Of a stretch of 51,762 nt of DNA, positions 32,110 through 40,231 are shown piece by piece. The translations under genes were made by a program, and so were the position numbers. The first letter of the stretch is position 1. Each line of letters begins with the position of its first letter. The stretch lies in contig NZ_LSLK01000083.1 in NCBI RefSeq assembly GCF_002257705.1, positions 1 to 51,762 of the forward strand, in the 5' to 3' direction. The notes under the pieces are model-generated. The model saw only the letters and a list, made by a program, of their open reading frames with translations, was not told the origin of the DNA and did not search any database. Source of the stretch: Sporomusa silvacetica DSM 10669 (GTDB taxonomy: Bacteria > Bacillota > Negativicutes > Sporomusales > Sporomusaceae).

Positions 32110-32921
32110 ATGGCTATCAAGCAACATCGTTAAATGAGGCCTTGGCTATTCTGGCCAAGGAAGTGGTTACCCCTTACGGCGGAGGAACTGATTTGATGAT
32201 TGCAGCAGATGAAAAGGCAAACTATTTGTTCCTTACTAAAGTACCTGAGATGAAAAATATAGTGGAAGACAAGGAGTATATTCGTATTGGTGCTGCCTGT
32301 ACGTTTACTGATATTATTGATAGTACATTGGCTCCAGCTATGCTAAAGGAAGCAGTAGCACAAATTGCGGCACCGGCAATCCGCAACCTTGGTACTGTTG
32401 GCGGCAATATCTGCAACGGCTCGCCGAAGGCTGACAGTGCGCTGATCTTTTTTGCGACAGACGCTAAACTACGTCTTGTTAGCAGCAAAGGTGAACGGGT
32501 GATTCCTATTACCGAGTTCTACCTTGGTAATAGGAAAACATCCCTCCAGGCAGATGAACTGCTTGTAGAGATTCTGATGAAGCGAACAGGTCTTAGTAAT
32601 TACTACTATAAGAAGGTCGGGGCCAGAGATGCTTTGGCAATTTCCAGAGTATCGTTTGCAGCCGTACTTAACGTTGAGCAGGGTAAGATTGTTGCCTGTA
32701 TGACAGCATTTGGTGCAGTCAGTGATGTTATTATCAGACGAGCAGATATTGATGCTATGCTTGTCGGGAAGACAATCGATGAAGCAAAGGCTGTCAAGGA
32801 AGACTATTTTGCAGCCTTTGCTCAGGCAATTGTTCCTATCAGAGGTAGAATTTCGGCAGAGTACAGAAAGAGTGTTTGTATGAATTTACTGCGTGACTTT
32901 CTTGAAAGTAATGGAATCTGA
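32103..32921 (+). CDS. Xanthine-dehydrogenase-family FAD-binding subunit
   Basis: The 272-residue protein has the PCMH-type FAD motifs TPYGGGTDLMI and AAPAIRNLGTVGGNICNGSPKADS, and the C-terminal CO-dehydrogenase flavoprotein domain (YYKKVGARDALAISRVSFA). It accepts electrons from the iron-sulfur subunit and hands them to NAD or another carrier. It is the last gene of the operon, followed by a strong terminator. There is no XdhC-like chaperone or cofactor-maturation gene in the window. Confidence 0.94.
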   Translation: MVNGYQATSLNEALAILAKEVVTPYGGGTDLMIAADEKANYLFLTKVPEMKNIVEDKEYIRIGAACTFTDIIDSTLAPAMLKEAVAQIAAPAIRNLGTVGGNICNGSPKADSALIFFATDAKLRLVSSKGERVIPITEFYLGNRKTSLQADELLVEILMKRTGLSNYYYKKVGARDALAISRVSFAAVLNVEQGKIVACMTAFGAVSDVIIRRADIDAMLVGKTIDEAKAVKEDYFAAFAQAIVPIRGRISAEYRKSVCMNLLRDFLESNGI

Positions 32922-32939
32922 TTTTCCGTCTGGCACTGG

Positions 32940-33003
32940 AAAACACCCCGCTGCCTGGTAAAGTGGAGTTGCAAACCCTTTACCAGGGCAACGGGGTGTT
33001 TTT
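32940..33003. terminator. Strong bidirectional terminator between hydroxylase operon and methyltransferase 2
   Basis: AAAACACCCCG pairs with CGGGGTGTTTT (32992-33002), and an inner stem CCTGGTAAAG/CTTTACCAGG continues it. A-rich and T-rich edges serve both directions. Confidence 0.92.
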
Positions 33004-33010
33004 AGTCAGG

Positions 33011-33868
33011 TTATTCTAAAATAGTTGTCTTTCGGTCAGCACGCCACCAAAGCACACCAATTGTTGTATTAATTAGTTCGGAGCAATAATCCTCGACAGC
33101 CCGGTTGGTCAGAAATTCGGTAATTTTCGCTGTTGTTTCCGGGCCTTCCAGTCCAAACAAGGCAAAATAGCTGGTATAGTACTCAATCATGTATGCTAAG
33201 GTTTCCCGGTAACGCTCGCGGTAACTATAAAATTTGAGGTTTGGCAGGAAGCGCTCATGGTAGAGAATGTTAAAGGGATATTGGATGTCAAAGGCCATAT
33301 GCTCAGGTGGTTCTCCCATAAGATGTTCCCACAGGAGGGCGCGAACTTTAATATGGTAGGTGCCGGCAAAGCCGATAAGGCAGCAGACACCGCGGGACAC
33401 AGCATTCATTTTCATTAAGCTGTCATAATCATTGATGGCAGTCGTGTTGGCCGCAAAGACGACATCATAGGCAGGCTCAACCGGAAAATCCAGCCAGTCT
33501 GCCTGTAACGGCTCAATCCGGCAGGTAAGTCCCTCATGTACGGCCTCGGATTTTAGCATCGCCAGCATCTGGCCGGCCGTATCTAGGCCAGTCACTTGTC
33601 TGACCTTAGAAGCCAGGGGCAAGGTATAGGTACCGGCGCCACAGCCTATGTCAAGAACCATGCTGAAGGGACTGATTACACCATCAGCCACGAGTCCCTC
33701 AACAACTGAATTATAGATAGAACGGCTTTGGCGGTTGCGCAAGGCATGTTGTTCGGCGAACGAATTCCAGAACTGCTGCCAGCCCTGCTTATTCCCATAA
33801 CTGGGAGCCTGATTGGAGGTATCTCGGACTTCCTGCCAGGCATCTGTCCAAAACTTAGTATTGCACAT
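33011..33868 (-). CDS. Class I SAM-dependent methyltransferase, copy 2
   Basis: The 285-residue protein parallels methyltransferase 1 throughout: MCNTKFWTDAWQEVR, WQQFWNSFAEQHA, motif I MVLDIGCGAGTYTLPLA, VTGLDTAGQML, and the C-terminal LIGFAGTYHIKVRALLWEHL and FDIQYPFNILYHERFLPN. ATG 33868 is chosen by alignment with copy 1 and by the AAGGTG site; an in-frame GTG four codons earlier is possible. It is on its own, between the molybdenum hydroxylase operon and the first cobalamin riboswitch. The acceptor is unknown. Two such proteins near FmdE, Mo-hydroxylase and B12 genes suggest a role in a cofactor or metal pathway. Confidence 0.85.
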   Translation of the reverse strand: MCNTKFWTDAWQEVRDTSNQAPSYGNKQGWQQFWNSFAEQHALRNRQSRSIYNSVVEGLVADGVISPFSMVLDIGCGAGTYTLPLASKVRQVTGLDTAGQMLAMLKSEAVHEGLTCRIEPLQADWLDFPVEPAYDVVFAANTTAINDYDSLMKMNAVSRGVCCLIGFAGTYHIKVRALLWEHLMGEPPEHMAFDIQYPFNILYHERFLPNLKFYSYRERYRETLAYMIEYYTSYFALFGLEGPETTAKITEFLTNRAVEDYCSELINTTIGVLWWRADRKTTILE

Positions 33869-34031
33869 ATATATTTTCACCTTCCTGAAATGCAGTTAAA
33901 AAAGGCATGAACATCCAAGGAGATATTCCTCGGATTTCATACCGAAATGCTGAATCTTCATGATTCAAAACAACTACTTTAACTATAAATTGTTTTGTCA
34001 TAATTGTCAATTAGTAATCCGTGCACTGGTA

Positions 34032-34060
34032 TTGACACTCGTTTACGGATATGGTATGGT
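34032..34060 (+). promoter_or_regulatory. Promoter of the first cobalamin riboswitch transcript
   Basis: TTGACA (34032-34037), 17 bases, TATGGT (34055-34060). The riboswitch begins about 35 bases later. The 160 bases before it (33869-34031) hold no recognisable feature. Confidence 0.7.
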
Positions 34061-34095
34061 AATAACATAGTATCTAAACTAAATAGTATGAGATA

Positions 34096-34300
34096 GGTGC
34101 CTTTAAGGCTTAATAGGGAAGACCGGTTAAACGCCGGCGCGGTCCCGCCACTGTAACGGGGAGCAAGCTTAAGATATGCCACTGGGATGTATTTCCTGGG
34201 AAGGTTTAAGCAAGCAACGATCCGGAGTCAGGAGAACTGCCTATCTGACAATCACCGTTTGTTACCCACGAGGTATGGGGAGGGGATTACAGTAGGCACT
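34096..34300 (+). ncRNA. Cobalamin riboswitch 1
   Basis: The conserved B12-box GCCACTGTAACGGGGAG (near 34147-34163) and flanking segments (TTAATAGGGAAGACCGG, GGAGTCAGGAGAACTGCC, ACCCACGAGG) are present. Closing arms GTGCCT (34097-34102) and AGGCAC (34294-34299) pair. It precedes the exported cbiK, and is followed by two terminators that adenosylcobalamin binding would favour. Confidence 0.95.
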
Positions 34301-34324
34301 TTCAAAGTGTATCTAGCTTAATTC

Positions 34325-34351
34325 ACTCCTGGTTAACTCCAGGAGTTTTTT
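34325..34351 (+). terminator. First terminator after riboswitch 1
   Basis: ACTCCTGG (34325-34332) pairs with CCAGGAGT (34339-34346), followed by a run of T. It is the likely expression platform. Confidence 0.85.
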
Positions 34352-34369
34352 ATTAGCTTACTGTTATCA

Positions 34370-34406
34370 CTCCTGACTTTACACGGTCAGGAGCTTTACT
34401 ATTTTT
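34370..34406 (+). terminator. Second terminator-like hairpin after riboswitch 1
   Basis: CTCCTGAC (34370-34377) pairs with GTCAGGAG (34386-34393), followed by CTTTACTATTTTT. A matching pair of hairpins follows riboswitch 2. Confidence 0.75.
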
Positions 34407-34501
34407 CAGGACATACTTCTTAAATTCTCTTTTCGAACTTTGCGCTGTTGGCGCGGGTCAATGATCGCTTTAATCACATCTAAAGGAGTTGTTTCTTACC
34501 T

Positions 34502-35434
34502 ATGAAAAATATCTATTCTCTTATTACTACTCTATGTCTGCTGGCTGTATTCGGCTGCGTAAGCCTAATACCTTCGCAGACAGCGGCCGCACCAGACAAT
34601 ACCAGCAAAAGGGCTATTCTGGTTGTAAGCTTTGGTACTACATATCCGGAAACTATGAAGGCAACTATTGAAGCTATTGAAAACAAAATGGCAGCCGAGT
34701 TTCCTGATTATGAAATCCGCCGGGCGTTTACTTCGCGGATTATCATCAAAAAACTGGCTGAGCGGGATGGCGTAAAAATTGATACTGAAGTAGAAGCGCT
34801 TGCCAAGTTAAAAGCCGAAGGCTTTAGTGAGGTTATTGTACAGCCGCTGCATATTTCGGCTGGAGAAGAGTTTGACATGGTGAAAGATGTTGTCAAGCGC
34901 CTTGAAGCTGCCAACGCGTTTGGCAACATTGTGCTAGGCAGACCGATTCTTTATTATATGGGCCAAGCGGGCAAGACTGACGATTACCTGGCAGCCGCTA
35001 AAGCATTAGAACTGCAATATCCGAAGCTGAAAAAAAACGAGGCCATTGTTTTAATGGGGCACGGCGGGGTACATCCTGGTAATTCGTCCTATGCAGCTAT
35101 GCAGCAACGCTTGAGTGATGCAGGTTATAAAAATGTATATGTGTATACAGTGGAAGGCTACCCCTCACTTAATGGGGTAATAACTAAACTTAAAGCAGAT
35201 AAAGTGAAAAAAGTTACGCTGATGCCGTTTATGCTGGTAGCAGGTGATCATGCTGCCAATGATATGGCAGGTGATGAAAAGGATTCGGCGAAAAACGTCC
35301 TATTAGCTGCTGGATTTAAAGTAAATACCTATCTCCATGGCATGGGGGAAAACGTCAATATTCAGGAGATTTATGTCCAACATACGAAAGATGCTATTGC
35401 TGAGCTGAATAATCCCAAAACTAAAAAACACTAA
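34502..35434 (+). CDS. cbiK: Exported sirohydrochlorin cobaltochelatase CbiK
   Basis: The 310-residue protein has an N-terminal export signal of about 30 residues with a possible lipobox (VFGC, cysteine 19), then the CbiK domain: ILVVSFGTTYPETMKATIEAIE, RRAFTSRIIIKKLAERDG, IVQPLHISAGEEFD, VLMGHGGVHPGN and VAGDHAANDMAGDE. The histidines in MGHGG and GDHAxND match CbiK metal ligands. The family inserts cobalt into sirohydrochlorin in anaerobic B12 synthesis; periplasmic versions are known in Desulfovibrio. It is controlled by riboswitch 1. The spacing from AAGGAG to ATG 34502 is long (13 bases). An exported chelatase may serve metal handling rather than synthesis. Confidence 0.9.
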   Translation: MKNIYSLITTLCLLAVFGCVSLIPSQTAAAPDNTSKRAILVVSFGTTYPETMKATIEAIENKMAAEFPDYEIRRAFTSRIIIKKLAERDGVKIDTEVEALAKLKAEGFSEVIVQPLHISAGEEFDMVKDVVKRLEAANAFGNIVLGRPILYYMGQAGKTDDYLAAAKALELQYPKLKKNEAIVLMGHGGVHPGNSSYAAMQQRLSDAGYKNVYVYTVEGYPSLNGVITKLKADKVKKVTLMPFMLVAGDHAANDMAGDEKDSAKNVLLAAGFKVNTYLHGMGENVNIQEIYVQHTKDAIAELNNPKTKKH

Positions 35435-35490
35435 GAATTCGTGAAACAGCCCTCCTTTCAAAATGCGCACCATTGCTCGGGTAAAGACAA

Positions 35491-35524
35491 CAAAGCAGCG
35501 CTCCCTTATGGAAACGCTGCTTTG
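35491..35524. terminator. Bidirectional terminator between cbiK and the membrane protein gene
   Basis: CAAAGCAGCG (35491-35500) and CGCTGCTTTG (35515-35524) pair perfectly in the gap between converging genes. Confidence 0.8.
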
Positions 35525-35533
35525 AACATTGAA

Positions 35534-36037
35534 TTACTGGTGTCCCATATGTTGCATATGTTCACCACTGGCAGAGGGATTCCACCCCAAAATTGTTGGA
35601 TCAACCATACCAAAAACCATGGCTACGTGTGACACAATGAGAAAGACGGTCAAAAGGATAAAGTGAAGCTTCATTTTATCATCCGCAGATTTTCCTTTGC
35701 CGATTACGCCAAGCTCCAGTAAGGCAATGCTAAAGAGAGGAATAATTCCACTGAGATAGGAGCCGACTGCCAATATATCTGCAGTACCGCGCCATTGAAT
35801 GTTGGGAATAACTGTAGTTATTAAATTGAGAAAAACGCCTAAGAAATAAAACCCCAGAATAATTCCAATCCACTTATTCCAGGTTCTCCAACTACTGGTA
35901 TTAGAACCTCGAAGAAATACAGTGAAAAATTCTGTTGCAACAAGTGCTTCTGCTAATGCAACCGGAATCACCATGTACATAATAAGATTCCATGGTTGAT
36001 TAACAGCCAATAATTCCATGTAGTGTGTCATTGTCAT
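35534..36037 (-). CDS. Small polytopic membrane protein with Met/His tail
   Basis: The 167-residue protein has about four hydrophobic segments (about 18-42, 57-78, 88-112, 124-145) and resembles proteins listed as DUF6803; I am not certain of the family. The tail after the last segment reads GEHMQHMGHQ, rich in His and Met and suited to bind a transition metal. It lies on the minus strand between two cobaltochelatase genes, so a role in cobalt or nickel transport or sensing is plausible. AAGGTG precedes ATG 36037. Its promoter must lie within the 91-base gap shared with the second cbiK. Confidence 0.65.
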   Translation of the reverse strand: MTMTHYMELLAVNQPWNLIMYMVIPVALAEALVATEFFTVFLRGSNTSSWRTWNKWIGIILGFYFLGVFLNLITTVIPNIQWRGTADILAVGSYLSGIIPLFSIALLELGVIGKGKSADDKMKLHFILLTVFLIVSHVAMVFGMVDPTILGWNPSASGEHMQHMGHQ

Positions 36038-36090
36038 AATGCTAACACCTTCCTTGATTTAAGATCTAAGTATAGTATAGATAGCAAATG

Positions 36091-36114
36091 TGAAGAACTT
36101 ATGAAGAACTTATG
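36091..36114 (+). repeat. Short tandem repeat before the second cbiK
   Basis: GAAGAACTTAT occurs twice in direct succession (about 36091-36113) just before the GAGGGG ribosome site of the second cbiK. It may be a slipped duplication or a regulator site. Confidence 0.5.
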
Positions 36115-36128
36115 AGGGGAAATCACTT

Positions 36129-36983
36129 ATGAATCAAGAACAAGCTGTGAAAAAGAAAGCCATCGTAGTTGTTAGTTTTGGCACTTCTTATCCGGAAACA
36201 TTGATGCTGAATATTGAAAGTGTGGAGAATCGCATCCGCGCTGCTTTTCCTGATTATGAGGTGCGCAGGGCCTTTACTTCCCGTACTATTATCAAGCGGT
36301 TAGCTGAACGTGATGGTGTTCGGATTGATAATGAGAGACAAGCTTTAGAACGTCTCCAGGCGGAAGGGTATCAGGAGGTTTATATCCAGCCGTTACATAT
36401 TGTGCCTGGGGCCGAATATGATAAGGTAAAGGGATTTGTCAGCCAGTATGCCCAGGGGAAAGAAAAGGCTTTTGAAAAAATCCGGTTGGCTCGTCCGCTG
36501 CTTTATTGCATGGGACAGGACAACCATCCTGATGACTATGAAATTGCTATACAGGCACTGGCAACTCAGTTGCCAGAAGCTGACTCTGCAAGTGCCGTTG
36601 TACTTATGGGGCATGGCGGGATGCATCCGGCTAATGCCGCCTACGGTGTACTTCAGTTAAAACTCGAAGATGCCGGCTTTAGTAATGTCTTTGTCTACAC
36701 AGTGGAGGGATTTCCATCTTTGAGCCGGATTATCAATAAACTAAAGCAGAAACAAGTAAAAAAAGTTACCCTGATGCCGTTTTTACTGGTAGCTGGCGAT
36801 CATGCCACTAACGACATGGCTGGTGAGGCAGAAGGCTCTGCCAAATCTCAGCTATTGGCGGCTGGTTTTGAGGTGGATGTATATTTCCGAGGCTTGGGTG
36901 AAAACACAGCCATTCAAGATATCTATGTCGACCATCTCAAAGCTGCCATTTCCCACCCGCCCCATGGGCACAGAGATGCATAA
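36129..36983 (+). CDS. cbiK: Cytoplasmic sirohydrochlorin cobaltochelatase CbiK
   Basis: The 284-residue protein is a close paralogue of the exported CbiK but lacks any signal peptide. Motifs are AIVVVSFGTSYPETLMLNIESVE, RRAFTSRTIIKRLAERDG, YIQPLHIVPGAEYD, VLMGHGGMHPAN and VAGDHATNDMAGEA. This copy is the better candidate for cobalt insertion in B12 synthesis, or for an iron or nickel chelatase. It has no riboswitch directly upstream; riboswitch 2 follows it instead. The gene starts with GAGGGG at normal spacing. Confidence 0.92.
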   Translation: MNQEQAVKKKAIVVVSFGTSYPETLMLNIESVENRIRAAFPDYEVRRAFTSRTIIKRLAERDGVRIDNERQALERLQAEGYQEVYIQPLHIVPGAEYDKVKGFVSQYAQGKEKAFEKIRLARPLLYCMGQDNHPDDYEIAIQALATQLPEADSASAVVLMGHGGMHPANAAYGVLQLKLEDAGFSNVFVYTVEGFPSLSRIINKLKQKQVKKVTLMPFLLVAGDHATNDMAGEAEGSAKSQLLAAGFEVDVYFRGLGENTAIQDIYVDHLKAAISHPPHGHRDA

Positions 36984-37001
36984 ATCTCAGTAAGGTAAAA
37001 C

Positions 37002-37031
37002 TTGACAACTATTTTGACTGAGGTATATACT
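37002..37031 (+). promoter_or_regulatory. Promoter of the second cobalamin riboswitch transcript
   Basis: TTGACA (37002-37007), 18 bases, TATACT (37026-37031). Confidence 0.7.
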
Positions 37032-37054
37032 AATATTGAAAACAGAATATTCGA

Positions 37055-37262
37055 GGTAGGTGCCCAACTGGGCTTAATAGGGAAGACCGGTGAAAAGCCG
37101 GCGCGGTCCCGCCACTGTAACGGGGAGCAAGTTTAAGATATACCACTGGGATGAATTTCCTGGGAAGGTTTAAGCAAGCAATGATCCGAAGTCAGGAGAA
37201 CTGCCTGTCTGACAATCACCGTTTATTACCCACGAGGTTTGGGGAGGGGATTACAGTAGGCG
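37055..37262 (+). ncRNA. Cobalamin riboswitch 2
   Basis: Nearly the same sequence as riboswitch 1, with the same B12-box (GCCACTGTAACGGGGAG) and flanking boxes. It controls the long corrinoid uptake operon that starts at 37466. Two terminator hairpins follow it, as after riboswitch 1. Confidence 0.95.
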
Positions 37263-37286
37263 TTTTTGTGGCGCACTAGTTGATTC

Positions 37287-37316
37287 GCTCCTGGTTTTAT
37301 ATACCAGGAGCTTTTT
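37287..37316 (+). terminator. First terminator after riboswitch 2
   Basis: GCTCCTGG (37287-37294) pairs with CCAGGAGC (37304-37311), followed by five T. Confidence 0.85.
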
Positions 37317-37333
37317 ATTAGCTTGCTGTTAGT

Positions 37334-37362
37334 ACTCCCGACTGTAACCGGTCGGGAGTTTT
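37334..37362 (+). terminator. Second terminator-like hairpin after riboswitch 2
   Basis: ACTCCCGAC (37334-37342) pairs with GTCGGGAGT (37351-37359), followed by TTTGC. The remaining bases to 37465 hold only the ribosome site AGGAG. Confidence 0.75.
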
Positions 37363-37465
37363 GCTATTTGCACCTGTTTTCTCAATATATATTCCGCATT
37401 AAAAAAGTAGCTGTAAAGATGCTGCATAATAGCTGCTGAAGAGACAACCCATAGGAGATGAAGCT

Positions 37466-38458
37466 ATGACATTAGTAAATTTAGCTAAACGACCATTCCT
37501 CCACTGGAGCATGCTCGTGGTTTTAGGACTGCTGCTACTATTCACCGGTGGCTGTACCGAAAAAAATAATAGTAGTTCGCCTCAAGGCAAAAGTATAGCC
37601 GGTTCTGGCGGGTACGAAGTGGTCGATAGTACTGGTTATGTATTGCAACTTCCACAAAAGCCCCAGAAGATTGTGTCGCTTTCGATTAGCACTGATGAAA
37701 TTCTTATGGCGCTGGTAGCCCCAGAGTGCATTGTGGCTCTGACACATTGGTCTGGTGATAGTGGGGTATCCAATATTGTTGAACAAGCCAAAATTGTTCC
37801 TAAGAAAGTACAGGCCAATGCCGAAAGTGTTATTGCGCTTCAGCCAGACCTTGTAATTATTCCAGACTGGCTGCCGCCGGCGTTACCCCAAACACTCAGG
37901 GAAGTAGGCATTCCGGTCTATGTCTATAAAACAGCAACCACCATTGATGAAGTCAAACAATCTATTACTACAATTGCTCATGTTGTTGGCGAAGCGCAGG
38001 CCGGTGAACGCTTGGTAGCCGAGATGGAAACTCAACTGGCACAAGTTAATGAGAAAGTGCGGCAGATTCCGGCAGGAAGCCAGCAGGTAGTCATCCGGTT
38101 TTCATCGATGGGTGACAACGGCGGCAAAGGCAGTACCTTTGAAGATATTTGTCGTCAGGCAGGGGTAATTGAAGGGGCGGCATTGGCCGGACTGAGCCGT
38201 GAGGACGTAATGTCAAAAGAACAAATTGTCAGTGTTAATCCAGATGTAATTTTGCTGCCTGTCTGGGATTATAGCGGCAAAACCGATATGAAGAAGTTTG
38301 CTGAGGATGTGCAGAATGACCCGGCATTGCAGTCGGTAAAAGCCATTCGCAATAAAAAAATGATTGTCGTGCCTGACAGACACTTAACTTCTACCTCACA
38401 GTACATTGTGCTCGGGGTGCAGGACGTAGCCCGGGCCGTTTATCCACAATATTTTTAG
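37466..38458 (+). CDS. btuF: Corrinoid ABC transporter substrate-binding lipoprotein (BtuF-like)
   Basis: The 330-residue protein has a signal peptide with lipobox LFTGGC, so the mature protein is lipid-anchored in the envelope. It then has a periplasmic-binding fold of the BtuF/FhuD type (GYVLQLPQKPQKIVSLSISTDEILMAL, ALQPDLVIIPDW, VNPDVILLPVW, VPDRHLTSTSQYIVLGV). Placement after a cobalamin riboswitch and ahead of permease, ATPase and salvage genes points to a cobamide or cobinamide ligand. AGGAG lies eight bases before ATG 37466. Confidence 0.88.
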   Translation: MTLVNLAKRPFLHWSMLVVLGLLLLFTGGCTEKNNSSSPQGKSIAGSGGYEVVDSTGYVLQLPQKPQKIVSLSISTDEILMALVAPECIVALTHWSGDSGVSNIVEQAKIVPKKVQANAESVIALQPDLVIIPDWLPPALPQTLREVGIPVYVYKTATTIDEVKQSITTIAHVVGEAQAGERLVAEMETQLAQVNEKVRQIPAGSQQVVIRFSSMGDNGGKGSTFEDICRQAGVIEGAALAGLSREDVMSKEQIVSVNPDVILLPVWDYSGKTDMKKFAEDVQNDPALQSVKAIRNKKMIVVPDRHLTSTSQYIVLGVQDVARAVYPQYF

Positions 38459-38492
38459 GTTAGAAAAAATAAAGAGTACGAGGAGCAGTATT

Positions 38493-39599
38493 ATGAAACT
38501 TTGTACCTTAGCTACTGGCGATACTGTTTACCGTTATTACAAAAGCATTGTTATTCCATTTGAGCAGCCACGCAAGGTAATCAGTACGGCTATTGTTAAT
38601 GGCGGTTACCGGGAAGATTTGACAGCTGTGTTTAATAACGACTGTAATCCAGGGGCGGGGATGGCCTGCACGCTACGTGCACCCACCTACCAGGAACATA
38701 TAAAGCTCATTACTGAGGAAATTGGACTTGATCCGCTGACAACGGCCGGGATGGAGACGGCAGCTTCCATGCAGAATGTGGCTATCCATACAGAGTGCTA
38801 TGAAACTCTGACGGTAACCGCCATTGTCACCGGTGGGATTGAGGTCAATGGTGGACGCGTTGGCGATCCAGCAGACTACTTTCAGCCTATTGATAAAGGT
38901 ATAGTGGAGAAACCTGGCACTATCAATATTATCCTGATTATTGACGCTGATTTGCCACCAGGCATTGTAAGCAGGGCCATGGTTACCTGTACCGAAGCCA
39001 AGACAGCTGCCTTGCAAGAACTTATGGCAGGCAGTAATTACTCGACAGGTTTGGCTACCGGTTCGGGTACTGATCAAACTATTGTCATTGCTAATCCTGC
39101 CTCGCCGCTGTACTTGGAATGTGCGGGCAAACATTCCAAGCTGGGAGAACTAATTGGCCGGACAGTAATGCCGGCAGTCAAAGAAGCTTTATTTAAGCAG
39201 ACAGGGTTGTCGTCAGAGCAGCAGCACAGCATGCTGCGCCGATTTAAACGCTATGGATTAGCGGAAGAGGAACTGTGGCAGGCTTATGCAGACAATACGG
39301 ACAAAGCTGTGATCAAACCCAAGTTCTTACATGAGCTGTATCAGCTAGACAGTGATAATTGCTTAGTGACTTATAGTGCTCTGTATGTACATCTTCTGGA
39401 CGAACTGCAGTGGGAACTATTATCTGGTAGAGAAGTGCAGCAGGCAGGCAATGAACTGCTGGTGGCAGTTGCTGCTAAATATGGTGTTGTGGCACCTGTG
39501 ATTGCCGATACAAACACGGCGGCTTGCCTGAAAGCCTGGCAGGCGCTAGTGCTGAACATTATCACAAATACTATACATAAAACGGAGGAAGAAAAATGA
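38493..39599 (+). CDS. cbiZ: Adenosylcobinamide amidohydrolase CbiZ
   Basis: The 368-residue protein shows the CbiZ signature segments: ISTAIVNGGYREDLTAVFNND, ETLTVTAIVTGGIEVNGGRVGDPA, TINIILIIDADL, and GLATGSGTDQTIVIA followed by ECAGKHSKLGELIG. CbiZ removes the aminopropanol side chain from adenosylcobinamide (and in some species from pseudo-B12), giving adenosylcobyric acid that can be rebuilt into the cell's own cobamide. The C-terminal 120 residues go beyond the core. It follows btuF by 34 bases and overlaps exbB by four, firmly within the uptake operon. Confidence 0.9.
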   Translation: MKLCTLATGDTVYRYYKSIVIPFEQPRKVISTAIVNGGYREDLTAVFNNDCNPGAGMACTLRAPTYQEHIKLITEEIGLDPLTTAGMETAASMQNVAIHTECYETLTVTAIVTGGIEVNGGRVGDPADYFQPIDKGIVEKPGTINIILIIDADLPPGIVSRAMVTCTEAKTAALQELMAGSNYSTGLATGSGTDQTIVIANPASPLYLECAGKHSKLGELIGRTVMPAVKEALFKQTGLSSEQQHSMLRRFKRYGLAEEELWQAYADNTDKAVIKPKFLHELYQLDSDNCLVTYSALYVHLLDELQWELLSGREVQQAGNELLVAVAAKYGVVAPVIADTNTAACLKAWQALVLNIITNTIHKTEEEK

Positions 39600-40231
39600 G
39601 TATTATAGCAGAATCCTTTGGCATTTTCCATAAAGGCGGCCCGGTTATGTATTTAATTGCGGCCTGTTCATTACTGGTTGTGACCATTGCGGTGGAACGG
39701 CTTTTATACTATAAAAAGATGAATACCAATATGTGCAAGTTCACCGAACAGCTGAGGCCATTGCTGGAACAGGCTGAGTGGGCGGCAGCCTATGAATTAT
39801 GCCGGCAGACCCAAGGTATTGCGGCTAGTGTTGCTGCTAAGGGTATTGGTTATGTTCAGCGTGGCTGTGCCAATATCGAAAGCGTTCTGGAAGGAGAGGC
39901 GGCGTTGGCTGTTGCCGGTCTGCGAACCAATCTAAGCCATTTAGACACCATTGTAACCATTGCGCCGCTCTTGGGCCTTTTGGGAACGGTTATTGGCATG
40001 ATTGGTTCTTTCAGTATCATGAATATCAAAGCCGGTCAACCCCAAGCTATTACGGGTGGGGTCGGGGAAGCGCTTATTGCTACCGCCTCTGGCTTGTGTG
40101 TAGCTACCTTAGCTATGATTGTATATAGCTATTTCAACCACCGACTAGATAAACTGATTACCCAGATCGAACAGACTTGCCTATTGCTGCTAGGGCATAT
40201 CAAACAGGAGAAACGTCATGAAATTGCGTAA
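39596..40231 (+). CDS. exbB: ExbB/TolQ-family proton channel protein
   Basis: The 211-residue protein has a first membrane segment at about 15-36 (VMYLIAACSLLVVTIAVERLLYY) and two later segments (TIVTIAPLLGLLGTVIGMIGSF, GEALIATASGLCVATLAMIVYS), the layout of ExbB. With ExbD it uses the proton gradient to energise TonB. CGGAGGA precedes ATG 39596; the gene overlaps cbiZ and exbD. Its place in a riboswitch-controlled corrinoid operon means the motor is dedicated to cobamide uptake. Confidence 0.93.
   Translation: MSIIAESFGIFHKGGPVMYLIAACSLLVVTIAVERLLYYKKMNTNMCKFTEQLRPLLEQAEWAAAYELCRQTQGIAASVAAKGIGYVQRGCANIESVLEGEAALAVAGLRTNLSHLDTIVTIAPLLGLLGTVIGMIGSFSIMNIKAGQPQAITGGVGEALIATASGLCVATLAMIVYSYFNHRLDKLITQIEQTCLLLLGHIKQEKRHEIA

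Noticed and set aside
38493..39599. First considered as CbiD, a methyltransferase of B12 synthesis
   Set aside because: Segments such as VNGGYREDLTAVFNND and CAGKHSKLGELIG fit CbiZ, and CbiD hallmarks are absent.
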